DNA of 64,000 nucleotides from Pseudomonas sp. 10-1B (GCF_000935045.1 NZ_JYKS01000007.1:248001-312000); one strand, 5' to 3'. Positions 31,358 to 45,740 are shown, counted from the first letter of the stretch. Translations and numbers: made by a program. Notes: generated from the letters alone by a model not told the origin.

Positions 31358-33246
31358 GCGCTTTGCTCCAATTCGCGGCCAGCGCCGCGTTTTTTCAAGT
31401 GAATCAGCAGCAGGGAAATCGCCGCCGGGGTCACGCCCGGGATACGCGAAGCCTGGCCCAGGGTTTCCGGACGGGTCTGGCCCAGCTTGCCCTGGATTTC
31501 CTTGGACAGGCCGGAAATGGTCGAGTAATCGATATCCACAGGCAGGCGGGTGTCTTCGCTGGCGCGCAGGCGAGCGATTTCATCTTGCTGGCGGTCGATG
31601 TAACCGGCGTACTTGGTGCGGATTTCGACCTGCTCGGCGACCTGTGGATCGATCGCTTCGCCACCAGTCGCCTCGATCAGCCCGGCATAGTCGATTTCCG
31701 GGCGCGCCAGCAGGTTGAGCAGGCTGTACTCGTGGCTGAGCGGGGTACCGAACTTATCCACAATGGCCTGGCCTTGCTCGGTGTTCGGCCGTACCCAGGT
31801 CGACTTCAGGCGTTGTTCTTCACGCTCGATGCCGTCGCGCTTGGCGCAGAAGGCGGCCCAGCGCTGGTCGTCGATCAGGCCGAGTTCGCGGCCTTTTTCG
31901 GTCAGGCGCAGGTCGGCGTTGTCTTCGCGCAGGATCAGGCGGTACTCGGCACGCGAGGTGAACATGCGGTACGGCTCCTGGGTCCCCAGGGTGATCAGGT
32001 CGTCGACCAGTACGCCGATGTACGCCTCGTCGCGGCGCGGGCACCAGCTTTCACGGCCTTGCGCACGCAGTGCCGCGTTGGTCCCGGCCAGCAGGCCCTG
32101 GGCCCCGGCTTCTTCGTAACCGGTGGTGCCGTTGATCTGCCCGGCGAAGAACAGGCCGCCGATGACCTTGGTCTCGAGGCTGTACTTGAGATCGCGCGGG
32201 TCGAAGTAATCGTACTCGATGGCATAGCCCGGGCGCACGATGTGGGCGTTTTCCATGCCGCGGATCGAACGCACCAGCTCCAGTTGCACGTCGAACGGCA
32301 GCGAAGTGGAAATACCGTTGGGGTACAGCTCATGGGTGGTCAGGCCTTCCGGCTCGATGAACACCTGGTGGCTTTCCTTGTCGGCGAAGCGGTGGATCTT
32401 GTCTTCGATCGACGGGCAGTAGCGCGGGCCGACACCTTCGATCACACCCGAGTACATCGGCGAACGGTCGAGGTTCGAGGCAATGATCTCGTGGGTGCGG
32501 GCATTGGTGTGGGTAATCCAGCAGCTCACCTGGCGTGGGTGCATTTCGGCACTGCCCATGAACGACATCACCGGAATCGGCGTATCACCCGGCTGTTCAG
32601 TCATCACCGAGAAGTCCACCGAACGGCCATCGATGCGTGGCGGAGTACCGGTTTTCAGGCGGCCGACGCGCAGCGGCAGTTCACGCATGCGATGGGCCAG
32701 GGCGATCGAAGGCGGATCACCGGCGCGACCGCCGGAATGGTTTTGCAGACCAATGTGGATAAGGCCTCCGAGGAAGGTACCGGTAGTCAGTACCACGGAT
32801 TCGGCGAAGAAACGCAGGCCCATCTGGGTCACTACGCCTTTGACCTGGTCCTGCTCGACGATGAGGTCGTCGCAGGACTGCTGGAATATCCACAGGTTCG
32901 GCTGGTTTTCCAGGATTTCTCGCACCACCGCCTTGTAGATGGCGCGGTCAGCCTGTGCACGGGTGGCACGTACGGCCGGGCCCTTGCGGTTGTTCAGAAC
33001 GCGGAACTGGATGCCGCTCTTGTCGGTAGCCAGCGCCATGGCGCCGCCGAGGGCATCTATCTCTTTGACCAGATGGCTTTTGCCAATACCGCCGATGGCG
33101 GGGTTGCAGCTCATGTGACCGAGGGTTTCCACGTTATGGGTCAGCAGCAGGGTTTTCACCCCCATGCGTGCAGACGCAAGCGCAGCCTCGGTACCGGCAT
33201 GGCCGCCGCCGATGACGATCACTTCAAAACGGGAAGGGAAATCCAC
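31354..33246 (-). CDS. mnmG: tRNA uridine 5-carboxymethylaminomethyl modification enzyme, FAD subunit
   Basis: The 630-residue FAD protein has [20 protein letters not shown] at the N terminus, [22 protein letters not shown], and the C-terminal helical domain that contacts MnmE. With MnmE it modifies U34 of certain tRNAs. I chose the GTG at 33246 (MDFPSRF...), preceded by GAGGTG; the longer frame upstream is not conserved. It lies next to a DnaA-box cluster. Confidence 0.97.
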   Translation of the reverse strand: MDFPSRFEVIVIGGGHAGTEAALASARMGVKTLLLTHNVETLGHMSCNPAIGGIGKSHLVKEIDALGGAMALATDKSGIQFRVLNNRKGPAVRATRAQADRAIYKAVVREILENQPNLWIFQQSCDDLIVEQDQVKGVVTQMGLRFFAESVVLTTGTFLGGLIHIGLQNHSGGRAGDPPSIALAHRMRELPLRVGRLKTGTPPRIDGRSVDFSVMTEQPGDTPIPVMSFMGSAEMHPRQVSCWITHTNARTHEIIASNLDRSPMYSGVIEGVGPRYCPSIEDKIHRFADKESHQVFIEPEGLTTHELYPNGISTSLPFDVQLELVRSIRGMENAHIVRPGYAIEYDYFDPRDLKYSLETKVIGGLFFAGQINGTTGYEEAGAQGLLAGTNAALRAQGRESWCPRRDEAYIGVLVDDLITLGTQEPYRMFTSRAEYRLILREDNADLRLTEKGRELGLIDDQRWAAFCAKRDGIEREEQRLKSTWVRPNTEQGQAIVDKFGTPLSHEYSLLNLLARPEIDYAGLIEATGGEAIDPQVAEQVEIRTKYAGYIDRQQDEIARLRASEDTRLPVDIDYSTISGLSKEIQGKLGQTRPETLGQASRIPGVTPAAISLLLIHLKKRGAGRELEQSA

Positions 33247-33348
33247 CACGCACCTCGTGCCTGTTTTTGCGAATAGAGAAGGTAAGCGGACAAGTATAGG
33301 GACTTCACCCCCTCTAAAGGAACCGTCTGAGCAAATTTTGATCAATCT

Positions 33349-33622
33349 GTGGATGAATGGCAGACAACAGAAATCAAAGAGGAAAAATTTAAAAAAGCTT
33401 TGTTTTTATGTTTATTCTTATGCACATGCCTATCTGTGGATAAGGTGCTGTAGCCGTTGATTTACGTCATGTATAGAGAAATTAAACCCTGTGGTTGGAG
33501 TGCCATGAGGGCTATGGATAACGCGATTTAGCCTGTGGATTAAATAGCCATTTATCCACAGGCGGGTTTGTCCTCAGAAAAAAAGCCTGCTTATCAACGG
33601 AGCTGAAGGCGAGTTTTCCACA
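33349..33622. other. DnaA-box cluster next to mnmG (second origin-like region)
   Basis: Matches to the DnaA box (TTATCCACA or reverse) are TGTGGATGA 33348-33356, TGTGGATAA 33435-33443, TATGGATAA 33513-33521, TGTGGATTA 33534-33542, TTATCCACA 33552-33560, TTATCAACG 33591-33599 and TTTTCCACA 33614-33622. An AT-rich stretch (about 33375-33425) could unwind. The order TGTGGATTA...TTATCCACA...TTATCAAC recurs in the rpmH-dnaA origin. The whole 33247-33659 spacer has no gene. Confidence 0.65.
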
Positions 33623-33659
33623 GGGCTTAAGCCTGCCATTCCTGTTGAGATGTGAACGC

Positions 33660-34829
33660 ATGAGCGAATACCAGTACTACGAATTTGCAGCGATCGACCG
33701 ACCTCTGACCCGCAGCGAAATGAACCAGCTGCGTGGCAAATCGTCACGTGCAGACATCACCCCCCGAGGGCTCGTCAATCATTACCACTGGGGTGGTCTC
33801 AAGGCTGATCCCATCGACTGGATGCAGCGTTATTTCGACGCGTTCGTCTATCTGGCGGACTGGGGCAGTTGCGACCTGTCGCTGCGGCTCCCGAAGGCTG
33901 CGCTTGATGCAGAGGAGCTACAGCCCTTCCTGACATCGAGATTTTCGGCAACCTACAGTGATACTCACTGGATTCTTTGGTGGACGCTGTCAGAAAGCGA
34001 AGACTATGACCGGTACGCTGAAGATGATGGCAGCGGCTGGATACAACAGTTGATCCCTCTGCGTGATGAACTGCTGCGCGGCGATATCAGGCCGCTTTAC
34101 TTGGGGTGGCTGGCGGCTGTGGACGAATGTGGGGAAGATGAAATAGAGCCTGAAGTCCCCGCAGGCTTGGCAGAGTTATCCCCAGCACAAAAGGCGTTCG
34201 TCGCCTTTATGGAGATAGATCCAGATATGCTCGAGGCTGCCAGCAGCGGTAGTGCGGCGCCAGATACCATAACCAGGAATGACGAGGCTCAGCAGATCAC
34301 CAACTGGCTGGAAACCTGGCCGGTTTCGCGAATGCAAGAGGTATTCCGGCGCGTCGCCCAAGGTCAGGGACGACAAGCGGAACTCGAGGTTCAGAGAAGC
34401 TATGCAACATGGCTGAAGGCGCAGCGGCCAGAGCCCTCAAATGGCCCGCGACGCACAGTCGCAACCTTGCGCGAACTGGCTCGGTCGGCGGCCACTGCCC
34501 GGCAAGTGCGCGAAGCCGAAGCTCACGCACAGCTTGTGGATGAAGTTCGCCGACAGCGAGAGGGCGAACTTCGCCGGATAATGGAAACACCGGAAAAATA
34601 CTGGGCCGCGGCTCACACCCATGCTTCGCGTGGTACTGCTTCTGGCTACGACAAAACGGTGCAGATACTGAAGGTACTGGCCCAGGGACATGAGCTGATC
34701 TGCAACATGGAAGCCTACGAGCGCGGCCTGCAAGACTTCCGTGCGGCTCATGGCAAACGCCCGGCGTTGTTGCGCCGCTTGAATGAGTTTGCCATGGGGA
34801 CAGTCGCGGCCCCTACCCTATTCGATTGA
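33660..34829 (+). CDS. Conserved hypothetical protein
   Basis: The 389-residue soluble protein starts MSEYQYYEFAAIDRPLTRSEM (ATG at 33660; a TTG 15 bases upstream is an alternative). The N-terminal half (about 1-180) is aromatic-rich and conserved-looking (ITPRGLVNHYHWGG, YFDAFVYLADWGS). The C-terminal half is charged and helical, possibly coiled coil (about 270-320). There is no signal peptide or membrane segment. I do not recognise a function. It sits alone, opposite in direction to mnmG and mnmE, which I remember as direct neighbours in reference P. putida genomes, so it is probably a strain-specific insertion beside the origin. Confidence 0.8.
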   Translation: MSEYQYYEFAAIDRPLTRSEMNQLRGKSSRADITPRGLVNHYHWGGLKADPIDWMQRYFDAFVYLADWGSCDLSLRLPKAALDAEELQPFLTSRFSATYSDTHWILWWTLSESEDYDRYAEDDGSGWIQQLIPLRDELLRGDIRPLYLGWLAAVDECGEDEIEPEVPAGLAELSPAQKAFVAFMEIDPDMLEAASSGSAAPDTITRNDEAQQITNWLETWPVSRMQEVFRRVAQGQGRQAELEVQRSYATWLKAQRPEPSNGPRRTVATLRELARSAATARQVREAEAHAQLVDEVRRQREGELRRIMETPEKYWAAAHTHASRGTASGYDKTVQILKVLAQGHELICNMEAYERGLQDFRAAHGKRPALLRRLNEFAMGTVAAPTLFD

Positions 34830-34866
34830 CGAGCAGGTACAGACATCGTCCGTTACCGAGCGATAA

Positions 34867-36237
34867 TTACTTGCCGATGCAGAAACTAGAGAAAATCCGA
34901 CCCAGCAGGTCATCCGAGCTGAATGCCCCGGTAATCTCCCCCAGGGCCTGCTGTGCTTGGCGCAGGTCCTCCGCCAGCAGCTCACCCGCGCCAGCCAGGG
35001 TCAGCTGCGCACGGCCGTGTTCCAGGTGCTCGCTGGCCTGGCGCAAAGCGTCCAGGTGGCGCCGGCGGGCACTGAAACCACTCTCTGCAGTCTGTTCATA
35101 ACCCATGCAGGCCTTCAGATGGTCACGCAACAGTTGCAGCCCTGCGTCATCCCCTTTGGCGCTGAGGGTGATCGTCACATGGCCGTCATCACACTGCTCC
35201 AGCCCGATCCGCTCACCACTGAGGTCGGCCTTGTTACGAATCAGCGTAACCTTGGCAGGGTCTGGCCGCTGATCGAGAAACTCCGGCCATAGCGCGAACG
35301 GGTCACTGGCCTCGGGCGCGGTGGAGTCCACTACCAACAGCACACGGTCAGCCTCGCCAATGGCCTTCAGCGCGCGTTCTACGCCAATTTTTTCCACATG
35401 GTCGTCGGTATCGCGCAAACCTGCAGTATCGACTACATGCAGCGGCATACCGTCGATGTGGATATGTTCACGCAGGATGTCGCGGGTGGTGCCAGCGATA
35501 TCGGTGACAATGGCAGCCTCACGCCCCGCCAACTGATTCAGCAGGCTCGATTTGCCAGCATTGGGTCGGCCGGCGATTACCACGGTCATGCCATCACGCA
35601 GCAACGCGCCCTGCCCGGCTTCACGCTGCACGGTGGATAACTCCCCGCGCACGCTATCGAGCATCGACAGCACATGGCCATCGGCAAGAAAATCGATCTC
35701 CTCCTCGGGGAAATCGATCGCTGCTTCGACGTAGATGCGCAGGGCAATCAATGCCTCGGTCAAGCTGTGCACACGTTTCGAGAATTCCCCCTGCAGCGAG
35801 CGCAGGGCATTGCGTGCCGCCTGGCTGGAGCTAGCCTCGATCAGGTCGGCAATGGCTTCGGCCTGGGCCAGGTCGAGCTTGTCGTTGAGGAACGCGCGCT
35901 CGCTGAATTCACCTGGGCGGGCCAGCCGGCAGCCGACTTGTACACAGCGCTGCAGCAGCATGTCCAGCACCACCGGGCCACCGTGGCCCTGTAGTTCGAG
36001 CACATCCTCGCCGGTGAACGAGTTCGGCCCGGGGAAGAACAACGCAATCCCTTCATCCAGCACCAGCCCCTGTTCGTCGCGGAACGGGCCGTAGTGGGCA
36101 TGGCGCGGCGTAAGCGTACGGCCGGTGATCAACTGGCCAGCCTTGGCAGCCAGAGGGCCGGACAACCTGACAATGCCAACGCCGCCGCGGCCCTGGGCGG
36201 TGGCAATGGCGGCGATGGTTTCACCCACAGTGTTCAT
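34867..36237 (-). CDS. mnmE: tRNA modification GTPase MnmE
   Basis: The 456-residue GTPase has an N-terminal tetrahydrofolate-binding domain ([20 protein letters not shown]), a helical domain, an inserted G domain with [16 protein letters not shown] and DTAGLRD, and the C-terminal FCIGK with the conserved cysteine. It works with MnmG. Confidence 0.97.
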   Translation of the reverse strand: MNTVGETIAAIATAQGRGGVGIVRLSGPLAAKAGQLITGRTLTPRHAHYGPFRDEQGLVLDEGIALFFPGPNSFTGEDVLELQGHGGPVVLDMLLQRCVQVGCRLARPGEFSERAFLNDKLDLAQAEAIADLIEASSSQAARNALRSLQGEFSKRVHSLTEALIALRIYVEAAIDFPEEEIDFLADGHVLSMLDSVRGELSTVQREAGQGALLRDGMTVVIAGRPNAGKSSLLNQLAGREAAIVTDIAGTTRDILREHIHIDGMPLHVVDTAGLRDTDDHVEKIGVERALKAIGEADRVLLVVDSTAPEASDPFALWPEFLDQRPDPAKVTLIRNKADLSGERIGLEQCDDGHVTITLSAKGDDAGLQLLRDHLKACMGYEQTAESGFSARRRHLDALRQASEHLEHGRAQLTLAGAGELLAEDLRQAQQALGEITGAFSSDDLLGRIFSSFCIGK

Positions 36238-36272
36238 GCTCGAAAGCCTCTACGACAAAAACGACAGATAGC

Positions 36273-36299
36273 AAAAACGCCCCACTAGGGGGCGTTTTT
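36273..36299 (-). terminator. Terminator between yidC and mnmE
   Basis: Stem AAAAACGCCCC/GGGGCGTTTTT with loop ACTAG lies just downstream of the yidC stop in the leftward direction. A/T flanks would allow action in both directions. mnmE is only 36 bases further, so read-through or a separate mnmE promoter is needed. Confidence 0.8.
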
Positions 36300-36324
36300 A
36301 TTCACAGGCTAGCGCAGTAGCCTG

Positions 36325-38007
36325 TCAAGCAGCAGCTTTTTTGGTGGCTGCTTCGATGCTGCGGGTGATGTACCACTGCTGTGCGATCGACAGGCAGTTG
36401 TTCACAACCCAGTACAGCACCAGGCCAGCCGGGAACCACAGGAAGAAGAAGGTGAAGATGATCGGCATCATTTTCATCACCTTCGCCTGCATCGGATCGG
36501 GCGGGGTCGGGTTCAGACGCTGCTGGATGAACATGGTGGCGCCCATGATGATCGGCAGGATGAAGAACGGATCCTTGATCGACAGGTCGGTAATCCACAG
36601 CATCCACGGGGCCTGGCGCATTTCTACGCTTTCCAGCAGTACCCAGTACAGGGCCAGGAATACCGGCATCTGCACCAGGATCGGCAGGCAGCCGCCCAGC
36701 GGGTTGATCTTCTCTTTCTTGTACAGCTCCATCATCGCCTGGGACATCTTCTGGCGATCGTCACCGAAGCGTTCCTTCAGCGCGGCAAGCTTCGGCGCAA
36801 CGGCACGCATGCGCGCCATCGAACGGTAGCTGGCAGCCGACAGTGGGAAGAACAGGCCTTTGATCAGCATGGTCAGCACGATGATCGACCAGCCCCAGTT
36901 ACCCAACAGGCTGTGGATATGTTGCAGCAGCCAGAAAATCGGCTGGGCGATGAACCACAGGAAGCCATAGTCGACGGTCAGTTCCAGGCCTGGGGACAAC
37001 TCTTTCAGCTTGGACTGGATCTTCGGGCCGGCGTACAGCATGGCGCTGGTTTCGACCTTGCCGCCTGCAGGCACGCTGATGGCCGGGCCGGTGTAGCCGA
37101 TGATGTAGTTGCCCTGGCTGTCCTTGCGGGTCTGGACAACGTTGTTGTCCGACTTCGCCGGAATCCAGGCGGTCACGAAGTAGTGCTGCAGCCAGGCAAC
37201 CCAGCCGCCGGACACATTTTCTTTCAAACTACCTTTGTCGATGTCCTTCATCGAGACCTTTTTGTAAGGCTCGGAAGCTGTCCACAGGGCGGCGCCCAGG
37301 TAGGTGGCGGTGCCGGTGGCAGTGCTCGACGACGGATCGGAGCTGGCGTCGCGCTTGAGCTGGGCAAACATGTTGCCGCTCCAGGCCTGGCCGCTCTGGT
37401 TGTCGATCAGGTAGCTGACGGTCAGGTCGTACTCGCCGCGCTTGAAGCTGAAGCGCTTGATGTAGTTGACACCGTTGTCGCTGAACTTCAGGTCGACCAC
37501 CAGTTGGTCCTGGCCATCGGCCAGTTGGTAACCCTTCTGGTCAGCGGCGTACAGCGGACGACCGGCTGGGCGGGCATCCGGGCCGTTGACACCGGTCAGG
37601 CCGCTTTGTGCCAGGTAGACACGCTCGCCACCGTTGTCGAACAGCTGGAACGGAATGTCCGGGTGGTCCTGGCGACGTGGGTACTGCGGCAGGTTCAGTT
37701 GAACGATGTCACCACCGACCGGATCGATAGCCAGATCCAGGACATCGGTCTTGACCCGGATCAGGTCCTTGCTGACTGCCACCGGCGCCAGTTCGGCTGC
37801 GCTGGTTTCGGCATTGGCGCTCGGCACATCGGCGCTGGCGCCGGCATTACCGGCCGGTACGCCATCCGGCAAACCCGGGGCAACAGTGCTGGCAGCAGTA
37901 TTCTGAGTCGGCAGGGCAGCCTGGCCGTAGTCCTGGTTCCATTTGAGGACCATGACGTAGGACACGATTGCCAGGGCGACGATCAGGATCGTGCGTTTAA
38001 TATCCAT
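36325..38007 (-). CDS. yidC: Membrane protein insertase YidC
   Basis: The 560-residue inner-membrane insertase has an N-terminal membrane anchor (ILIVALAIVSYVMVLKW), a large periplasmic beta domain (about 60-340), and a conserved C-terminal core from about residue 355 with FPLSAASYRSMARMR and several membrane helices. I chose the ATG at 38007 (MDIKRT), two bases after yidD. Confidence 0.96.
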   Translation of the reverse strand: MDIKRTILIVALAIVSYVMVLKWNQDYGQAALPTQNTAASTVAPGLPDGVPAGNAGASADVPSANAETSAAELAPVAVSKDLIRVKTDVLDLAIDPVGGDIVQLNLPQYPRRQDHPDIPFQLFDNGGERVYLAQSGLTGVNGPDARPAGRPLYAADQKGYQLADGQDQLVVDLKFSDNGVNYIKRFSFKRGEYDLTVSYLIDNQSGQAWSGNMFAQLKRDASSDPSSSTATGTATYLGAALWTASEPYKKVSMKDIDKGSLKENVSGGWVAWLQHYFVTAWIPAKSDNNVVQTRKDSQGNYIIGYTGPAISVPAGGKVETSAMLYAGPKIQSKLKELSPGLELTVDYGFLWFIAQPIFWLLQHIHSLLGNWGWSIIVLTMLIKGLFFPLSAASYRSMARMRAVAPKLAALKERFGDDRQKMSQAMMELYKKEKINPLGGCLPILVQMPVFLALYWVLLESVEMRQAPWMLWITDLSIKDPFFILPIIMGATMFIQQRLNPTPPDPMQAKVMKMMPIIFTFFFLWFPAGLVLYWVVNNCLSIAQQWYITRSIEAATKKAAA

Positions 38008-38009
38008 GA

Positions 38010-38255
38010 TTACTCGGCTATCGAAGAAGTTCGGGAGGAAGGAGCGGGAGGAACGGGATCGAAACCGCCGTCGTTCCACGGATGACAACGCCCCAGGCGA
38101 CGAACGGCTAGCCACCCACCACGCCAGAGGCCATGGTTTTCGATGGCTTCATAAGCGTAACAGGAGCAACTGGGGAAGAAACGACAGTGGCTGGCCATCA
38201 GAGGACTAATGGCGTAACGGTAAAACTGGATCGGAACGAGTGCCAGTTTACGCAT
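38010..38255 (-). CDS. yidD: Membrane protein insertion efficiency factor YidD
   Basis: The 81-residue protein has the family signature [20 protein letters not shown] followed by [12 protein letters not shown] and [17 protein letters not shown]. Its start overlaps the end of rnpA by 8 bases, and it is followed at once by yidC. Confidence 0.95.
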   Translation of the reverse strand: MRKLALVPIQFYRYAISPLMASHCRFFPSCSCYAYEAIENHGLWRGGWLAVRRLGRCHPWNDGGFDPVPPAPSSRTSSIAE

Positions 38256-38652
38256 CTTGGCTGTCTACCCCTGCGGAATTGGCGGTTACTGCTGGAACTG
38301 GCCGGTTGCGTGCCAGGCGTTTCCAGAGCTTGCCAAAGTGTTGGTGCAATTCCGGGTTTTCTACCTCACCCAATCCCTTGCGCGCGACGATCACAATGTC
38401 CAACCCGGCAAGCATGTGCTGGTTCAGACGAAAGGAATCGCGCATCAAGCGCTTGAGGCGATTGCGTTGAACGGCGAGCTTGACGCTCTTCTTGCCGATC
38501 ACCAAGCCGAGGCGTGGGTGATCGAGGCCGTTCTCGCGAGCAAGGATCAGCAGGTTTTTCCCTGGAACCTTGCCGGTTGGGGAGTCGAAGACCGCTTTGA
38601 AATGCCGGGGTGTAAGCAGTCGCTTTTCCCGACTGAAGTCCTGACTCACCAC
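38248..38652 (-). CDS. rnpA: Ribonuclease P protein component
   Basis: The 134-residue basic protein has the RNR signature in [16 protein letters not shown] and the N-terminal [16 protein letters not shown] used the GTG at 38652 ([10 protein letters not shown]); a second GTG at 38649 is possible. It binds the RNase P RNA for tRNA 5' maturation. Confidence 0.93.
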   Translation of the reverse strand: MVSQDFSREKRLLTPRHFKAVFDSPTGKVPGKNLLILARENGLDHPRLGLVIGKKSVKLAVQRNRLKRLMRDSFRLNQHMLAGLDIVIVARKGLGEVENPELHQHFGKLWKRLARNRPVPAVTANSAGVDSQDA

Positions 38653-38665
38653 CTGTGCCGAAAAA

Positions 38666-38800
38666 TCAAATGGCCAGACGCTTACGGCCTTTGGCACGAC
38701 GACGCGACAGAACAGCGCGGCCGTTCTTGGTAGCCATACGGGCACGGAAGCCGTGGGTGCGCGCGCGCTTGATGGTGCTTGGTTGGAAAGTACGTTTCAT
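38666..38800 (-). CDS. rpmH: 50S ribosomal protein L34
   Basis: A 44-residue very basic protein reads from the ATG at 38800 to TGA at 38666: [19 protein letters not shown] at the start and [18 protein letters not shown] at the end. This is the universal L34 sequence. It is the first gene of the rpmH-rnpA-yidD-yidC unit and is followed by rnpA after 13 bases. Confidence 0.98.
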   Translation of the reverse strand: MKRTFQPSTIKRARTHGFRARMATKNGRAVLSRRRAKGRKRLAI

Positions 38801-38987
38801 GGCGTGTTACCTGGTTTGTCGACGACGGGCCGGGATGGCCCCCTTTTTAAGAGACCGGCGATTCTAGAGAAAGCAAGCCCGTAGGTCAATTTCCAACCAG
38901 CCTTTCCATATAGAGCGCGTGATGGACGGTGCCTGCTCAGCCATCCCCAAGGGGCGCTTGATCGGACGCACGAATTGGAGACAACAT

Positions 38988-39330
38988 GAAAAAAAAGAAG
39001 AGACATATAAAAAGCTTTTCTGAAGAACTTATAGATCTTAAGTGGATAACCTTCTGTGGATAACCTCTTCTAGACCAGAAAATTCGTGATGTGCAGCGTT
39101 TTACAACTGTGTTTCAAACCGGTGCTGCGCTTGTTTTCTTCGTGCGCAAAAGCTGTGGATTAAAATACCGCTTATCCACAGCTGAGTTATCAACAGGTCA
39201 CGACTCAGGGTTGTGCATAGCCCTCATGGCGGTTTATCCACAGGGCTTATTCACAGTGCCGTGAGGTCGTTTTGGTCGATAAATGGCTGTTTTGTCATGG
39301 TTCCTAGCGTGTCCACATGTGGATAACTGA
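38988..39330. other. oriC: Replication origin oriC
   Basis: DnaA-box matches lie at 39041-39049 (AGTGGATAA), 39055-39063, 39154-39162 (TGTGGATTA), 39172-39180, 39187-39195 (TTATCAACA), 39234-39242, 39247-39255 (TTATTCACA) and 39318-39326. Four are perfect TTATCCACA or its complement. An AT-rich unwinding stretch lies at about 38988-39042. The location between rpmH and dnaA is the classical Pseudomonas origin. The rest of the 38801-39395 spacer holds the divergent rpmH and dnaA promoters. Confidence 0.9.
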
Positions 39331-39395
39331 ACGCTCGACCGGTACAATGGCGGTTTGTTTTTGCCTCATCCGGCTTTCAAACTCAGGGGATATCC

Positions 39396-40937
39396 GTGTC
39401 AGTGGAACTTTGGCAGCAGTGCGTGGAGCTTCTGCGCGATGAACTGCCTGCCCAGCAATTCAACACCTGGATCCGTCCGCTACAGGTCGAAGCCGAAGGC
39501 GACGAGTTGCGCGTCTATGCGCCTAACCGTTTCGTTCTCGATTGGGTCAATGAAAAGTACCTCGGTCGCTTGCTCGAGCTGTTGGGTGAAAACGGCAGTG
39601 GCATTGCGCCTGCTCTTTCCTTGTTGATCGGCAGCCGCCGCAGTTCGGCACCGCGGGCTGCGCCTAATGCGCCGGTCAGTGCGGCCGTGGCCGCTTCGCT
39701 GGCGCAGACCCAGACGCAGGTCCATACACAGCGGGCTGTGCCGGCTGCGGTCGAACCGGTCGCCGTGGCGGCGGCAGCCGAGCCTGTGTTGGTCGATGAA
39801 CTGGCCGAGCCATCTTCCCGTGACAGCTTCGATGCCATGGCCGAGCCTGCTTCGGCAGCGGCCGGCAGTACCCGCACCGAACAGCGCACCGTGCAGGTCG
39901 AAGGTGCGCTCAAGCACACCAGCTACCTGAACCGCACGTTCACCTTCGACACCTTTGTCGAAGGCAAGTCGAACCAGCTGGCGCGCGCGGCTGCCTGGCA
40001 GGTGGCCGACAACCCCAAGCATGGTTACAACCCGTTGTTCCTTTATGGGGGCGTGGGCCTGGGTAAAACCCACCTCATGCATGCTGTGGGTAACCACCTG
40101 CTGAAGAAGAACCCGAACGCCAAGGTCGTGTACCTGCATTCGGAGCGCTTCGTCGCGGACATGGTCAAGGCACTGCAGCTCAATGCCATTAACGAATTCA
40201 AGCGCTTCTACCGTTCGGTGGATGCGCTGCTGATCGACGACATCCAGTTCTTTGCCCGTAAAGAGCGCTCGCAGGAAGAGTTTTTCCATACCTTCAACGC
40301 CCTGCTCGAGGGTGGCCAGCAGGTAATCCTTACCTCTGACCGTTACCCCAAGGAGATCGAAGGCCTGGAAGAGCGCCTGAAGTCGCGCTTTGGCTGGGGC
40401 CTGACGGTGGCCGTCGAGCCGCCGGAACTGGAAACCCGCGTGGCGATCCTGATGAAGAAGGCCGACCAGGCCAAGGTCGAACTGCCGCATGACGCGGCGT
40501 TCTTCATCGCCCAGCGTATCCGCTCCAACGTCCGTGAACTGGAAGGCGCCCTGAAGCGGGTAATCGCCCATTCGCACTTCATGGGCCGCGACATCACCAT
40601 CGAGCTGATCCGTGAGTCGCTCAAGGACCTGCTGGCGCTGCAAGACAAACTGGTCAGTGTGGATAACATCCAACGTACCGTCGCCGAGTACTACAAGATC
40701 AAGATCTCCGATCTGTTGTCCAAGCGGCGTTCGCGTTCTGTGGCACGTCCACGCCAGGTGGCGATGGCCCTGTCCAAGGAGCTGACCAACCACAGTCTGC
40801 CGGAAATCGGCGACATGTTCGGTGGTCGCGACCACACGACCGTGCTGCACGCTTGCCGCAAGATCAACGAACTGAAGGAATCCGACGCGGACATCCGCGA
40901 GGACTACAAGAACCTGCTGCGGACGCTGACGACCTGA
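39396..40937 (+). CDS. dnaA: Chromosomal replication initiator DnaA
   Basis: The 513-residue protein begins at GTG 39396 (MSVELWQQ). Domain I spans about 1-80; a long Ala/Val-rich linker, about 85-165, follows; then the AAA+ domain with GGVGLGKTH (about 218-226) and Walker [10 protein letters not shown]. The C-terminal DNA-binding domain has the signature [19 protein letters not shown]. It binds the boxes in the adjacent origin, and a box at 39318 may allow autoregulation. Confidence 0.98.
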   Translation: MSVELWQQCVELLRDELPAQQFNTWIRPLQVEAEGDELRVYAPNRFVLDWVNEKYLGRLLELLGENGSGIAPALSLLIGSRRSSAPRAAPNAPVSAAVAASLAQTQTQVHTQRAVPAAVEPVAVAAAAEPVLVDELAEPSSRDSFDAMAEPASAAAGSTRTEQRTVQVEGALKHTSYLNRTFTFDTFVEGKSNQLARAAAWQVADNPKHGYNPLFLYGGVGLGKTHLMHAVGNHLLKKNPNAKVVYLHSERFVADMVKALQLNAINEFKRFYRSVDALLIDDIQFFARKERSQEEFFHTFNALLEGGQQVILTSDRYPKEIEGLEERLKSRFGWGLTVAVEPPELETRVAILMKKADQAKVELPHDAAFFIAQRIRSNVRELEGALKRVIAHSHFMGRDITIELIRESLKDLLALQDKLVSVDNIQRTVAEYYKIKISDLLSKRRSRSVARPRQVAMALSKELTNHSLPEIGDMFGGRDHTTVLHACRKINELKESDADIREDYKNLLRTLTT

Positions 40938-40977
40938 TGGCCGTCTGCGCAGCTAATTGAAGGCAAGGGACTAGACC

Positions 40978-42081
40978 ATGCATTTCACCATTCAACGCGA
41001 AGCCCTGTTGAAACCCCTGCAACTGGTCGCCGGTGTCGTCGAGCGCCGTCAGACCTTGCCGGTCCTGTCCAACGTATTGCTGGTCGTGCAAGGCCAGCAA
41101 CTGTCGTTGACCGGTACCGACCTGGAAGTCGAACTGGTAGGCCGCGTGCAACTGGAAGAGCCGGCTGAGCCTGGCGAAATCACTGTCCCGGCACGCAAGC
41201 TGATGGACATCTGCAAAAGCCTGCCGAACGACGCCCTGATCGATATCAAGGTCGATGAGCAGAAACTGTTGGTCAAGGCCGGCCGCAGCCGCTTCACCCT
41301 GTCGACCCTGCCTGCCAATGACTTCCCGACTGTGGAAGAAGGCCCGGGCTCGCTGACCTGCAACCTGGAACAGAGCAAGCTGCGCCGTCTGATCGAGCGC
41401 ACCAGCTTCGCCATGGCCCAGCAGGATGTGCGCTACTACCTCAACGGCATGTTGCTGGAGGTTTCCCGCAACACCCTGCGGGCTGTCTCCACCGACGGCC
41501 ACCGCCTGGCCTTGTGCTCCATGACTGCGCCGATCGAGCAGGATGACCGCCATCAGGTCATCGTGCCACGCAAAGGTATCCTGGAGCTGGCGCGGCTGCT
41601 GACCGATCCGGAAGGCATGGTCAGCATCGTTCTCGGCCAGCACCACATACGCGCTACCACTGGTGAATTCACCTTCACCTCCAAGCTGGTGGACGGCAAG
41701 TTCCCGGACTACGAGCGCGTACTGCCCAAGGGTGGCGACAAGCTGGTGGTTGGTGACCGTCAGGCACTGCGCGAGGCATTCAGCCGTACTGCGATCCTTT
41801 CCAACGAAAAGTACCGCGGTATCCGCCTGCAACTGGCTGCTGGCCAGCTGAAGATCCAGGCCAACAACCCCGAGCAGGAAGAAGCTGAAGAAGAAATCAG
41901 CGTGGACTACGATGGTAGCTCGCTGGAAATCGGCTTCAACGTCAGCTACTTGCTGGATGTGCTGGGCGTGATGACTACTGAGCAAGTTCGTCTGATCCTG
42001 TCCGATTCCAACAGCAGTGCCCTGCTGCAGGAAGCTGGCAACGACGATTCTTCCTACGTTGTCATGCCGATGCGCCTGTAA
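40978..42081 (+). CDS. dnaN: DNA polymerase III beta sliding clamp
   Basis: The 367-residue protein has three clamp domains, beginning MHFTIQREALLKPLQLVAGV, with DLEVELVGRV and the C-terminal YVVMPMRL. It is 40 bases after dnaA in the dnaA-dnaN-recF-gyrB operon. Confidence 0.98.
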   Translation: MHFTIQREALLKPLQLVAGVVERRQTLPVLSNVLLVVQGQQLSLTGTDLEVELVGRVQLEEPAEPGEITVPARKLMDICKSLPNDALIDIKVDEQKLLVKAGRSRFTLSTLPANDFPTVEEGPGSLTCNLEQSKLRRLIERTSFAMAQQDVRYYLNGMLLEVSRNTLRAVSTDGHRLALCSMTAPIEQDDRHQVIVPRKGILELARLLTDPEGMVSIVLGQHHIRATTGEFTFTSKLVDGKFPDYERVLPKGGDKLVVGDRQALREAFSRTAILSNEKYRGIRLQLAAGQLKIQANNPEQEEAEEEISVDYDGSSLEIGFNVSYLLDVLGVMTTEQVRLILSDSNSSALLQEAGNDDSSYVVMPMRL

Positions 42082-42096
42082 CTCGTAGCAGGCGAA

Positions 42097-45625
<3,529 letters not shown>

Positions 45626-45715
45626 TGGGGTTGTAAGTGCACAGAATAGCTGCACGGTTCTACAAATAGTTGACCGGCCGGGCGCAAGGTTCGGCCCACG
45701 CCGGTCACCACCAAG

Positions 45716-45740
45716 AAGCCCGCTCTCGCGGGCTTTTTTG
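45716..45740 (+). terminator. Rho-independent terminator after gyrB
   Basis: Stem AAGCCCGC/GCGGGCTT with loop TCTC is followed by T residues, 90 bases past the gyrB stop. It ends the dnaA-gyrB operon. Confidence 0.88.

Noticed and set aside
31363..33276. 637-codon open frame antisense to mnmG
   Set aside because: Complete overlap with a universally conserved gene; composition is that of a complement frame.
33660..34829. Assignment of the mnmG-mnmE gene as a replication or partition factor
   Set aside because: No HTH, ATPase or known replication motif is visible; location alone is not enough, so it stays hypothetical.
39480..40850. 456-codon open frame antisense to dnaA
   Set aside because: Shadow of dnaA on the opposite strand, no translation signals.
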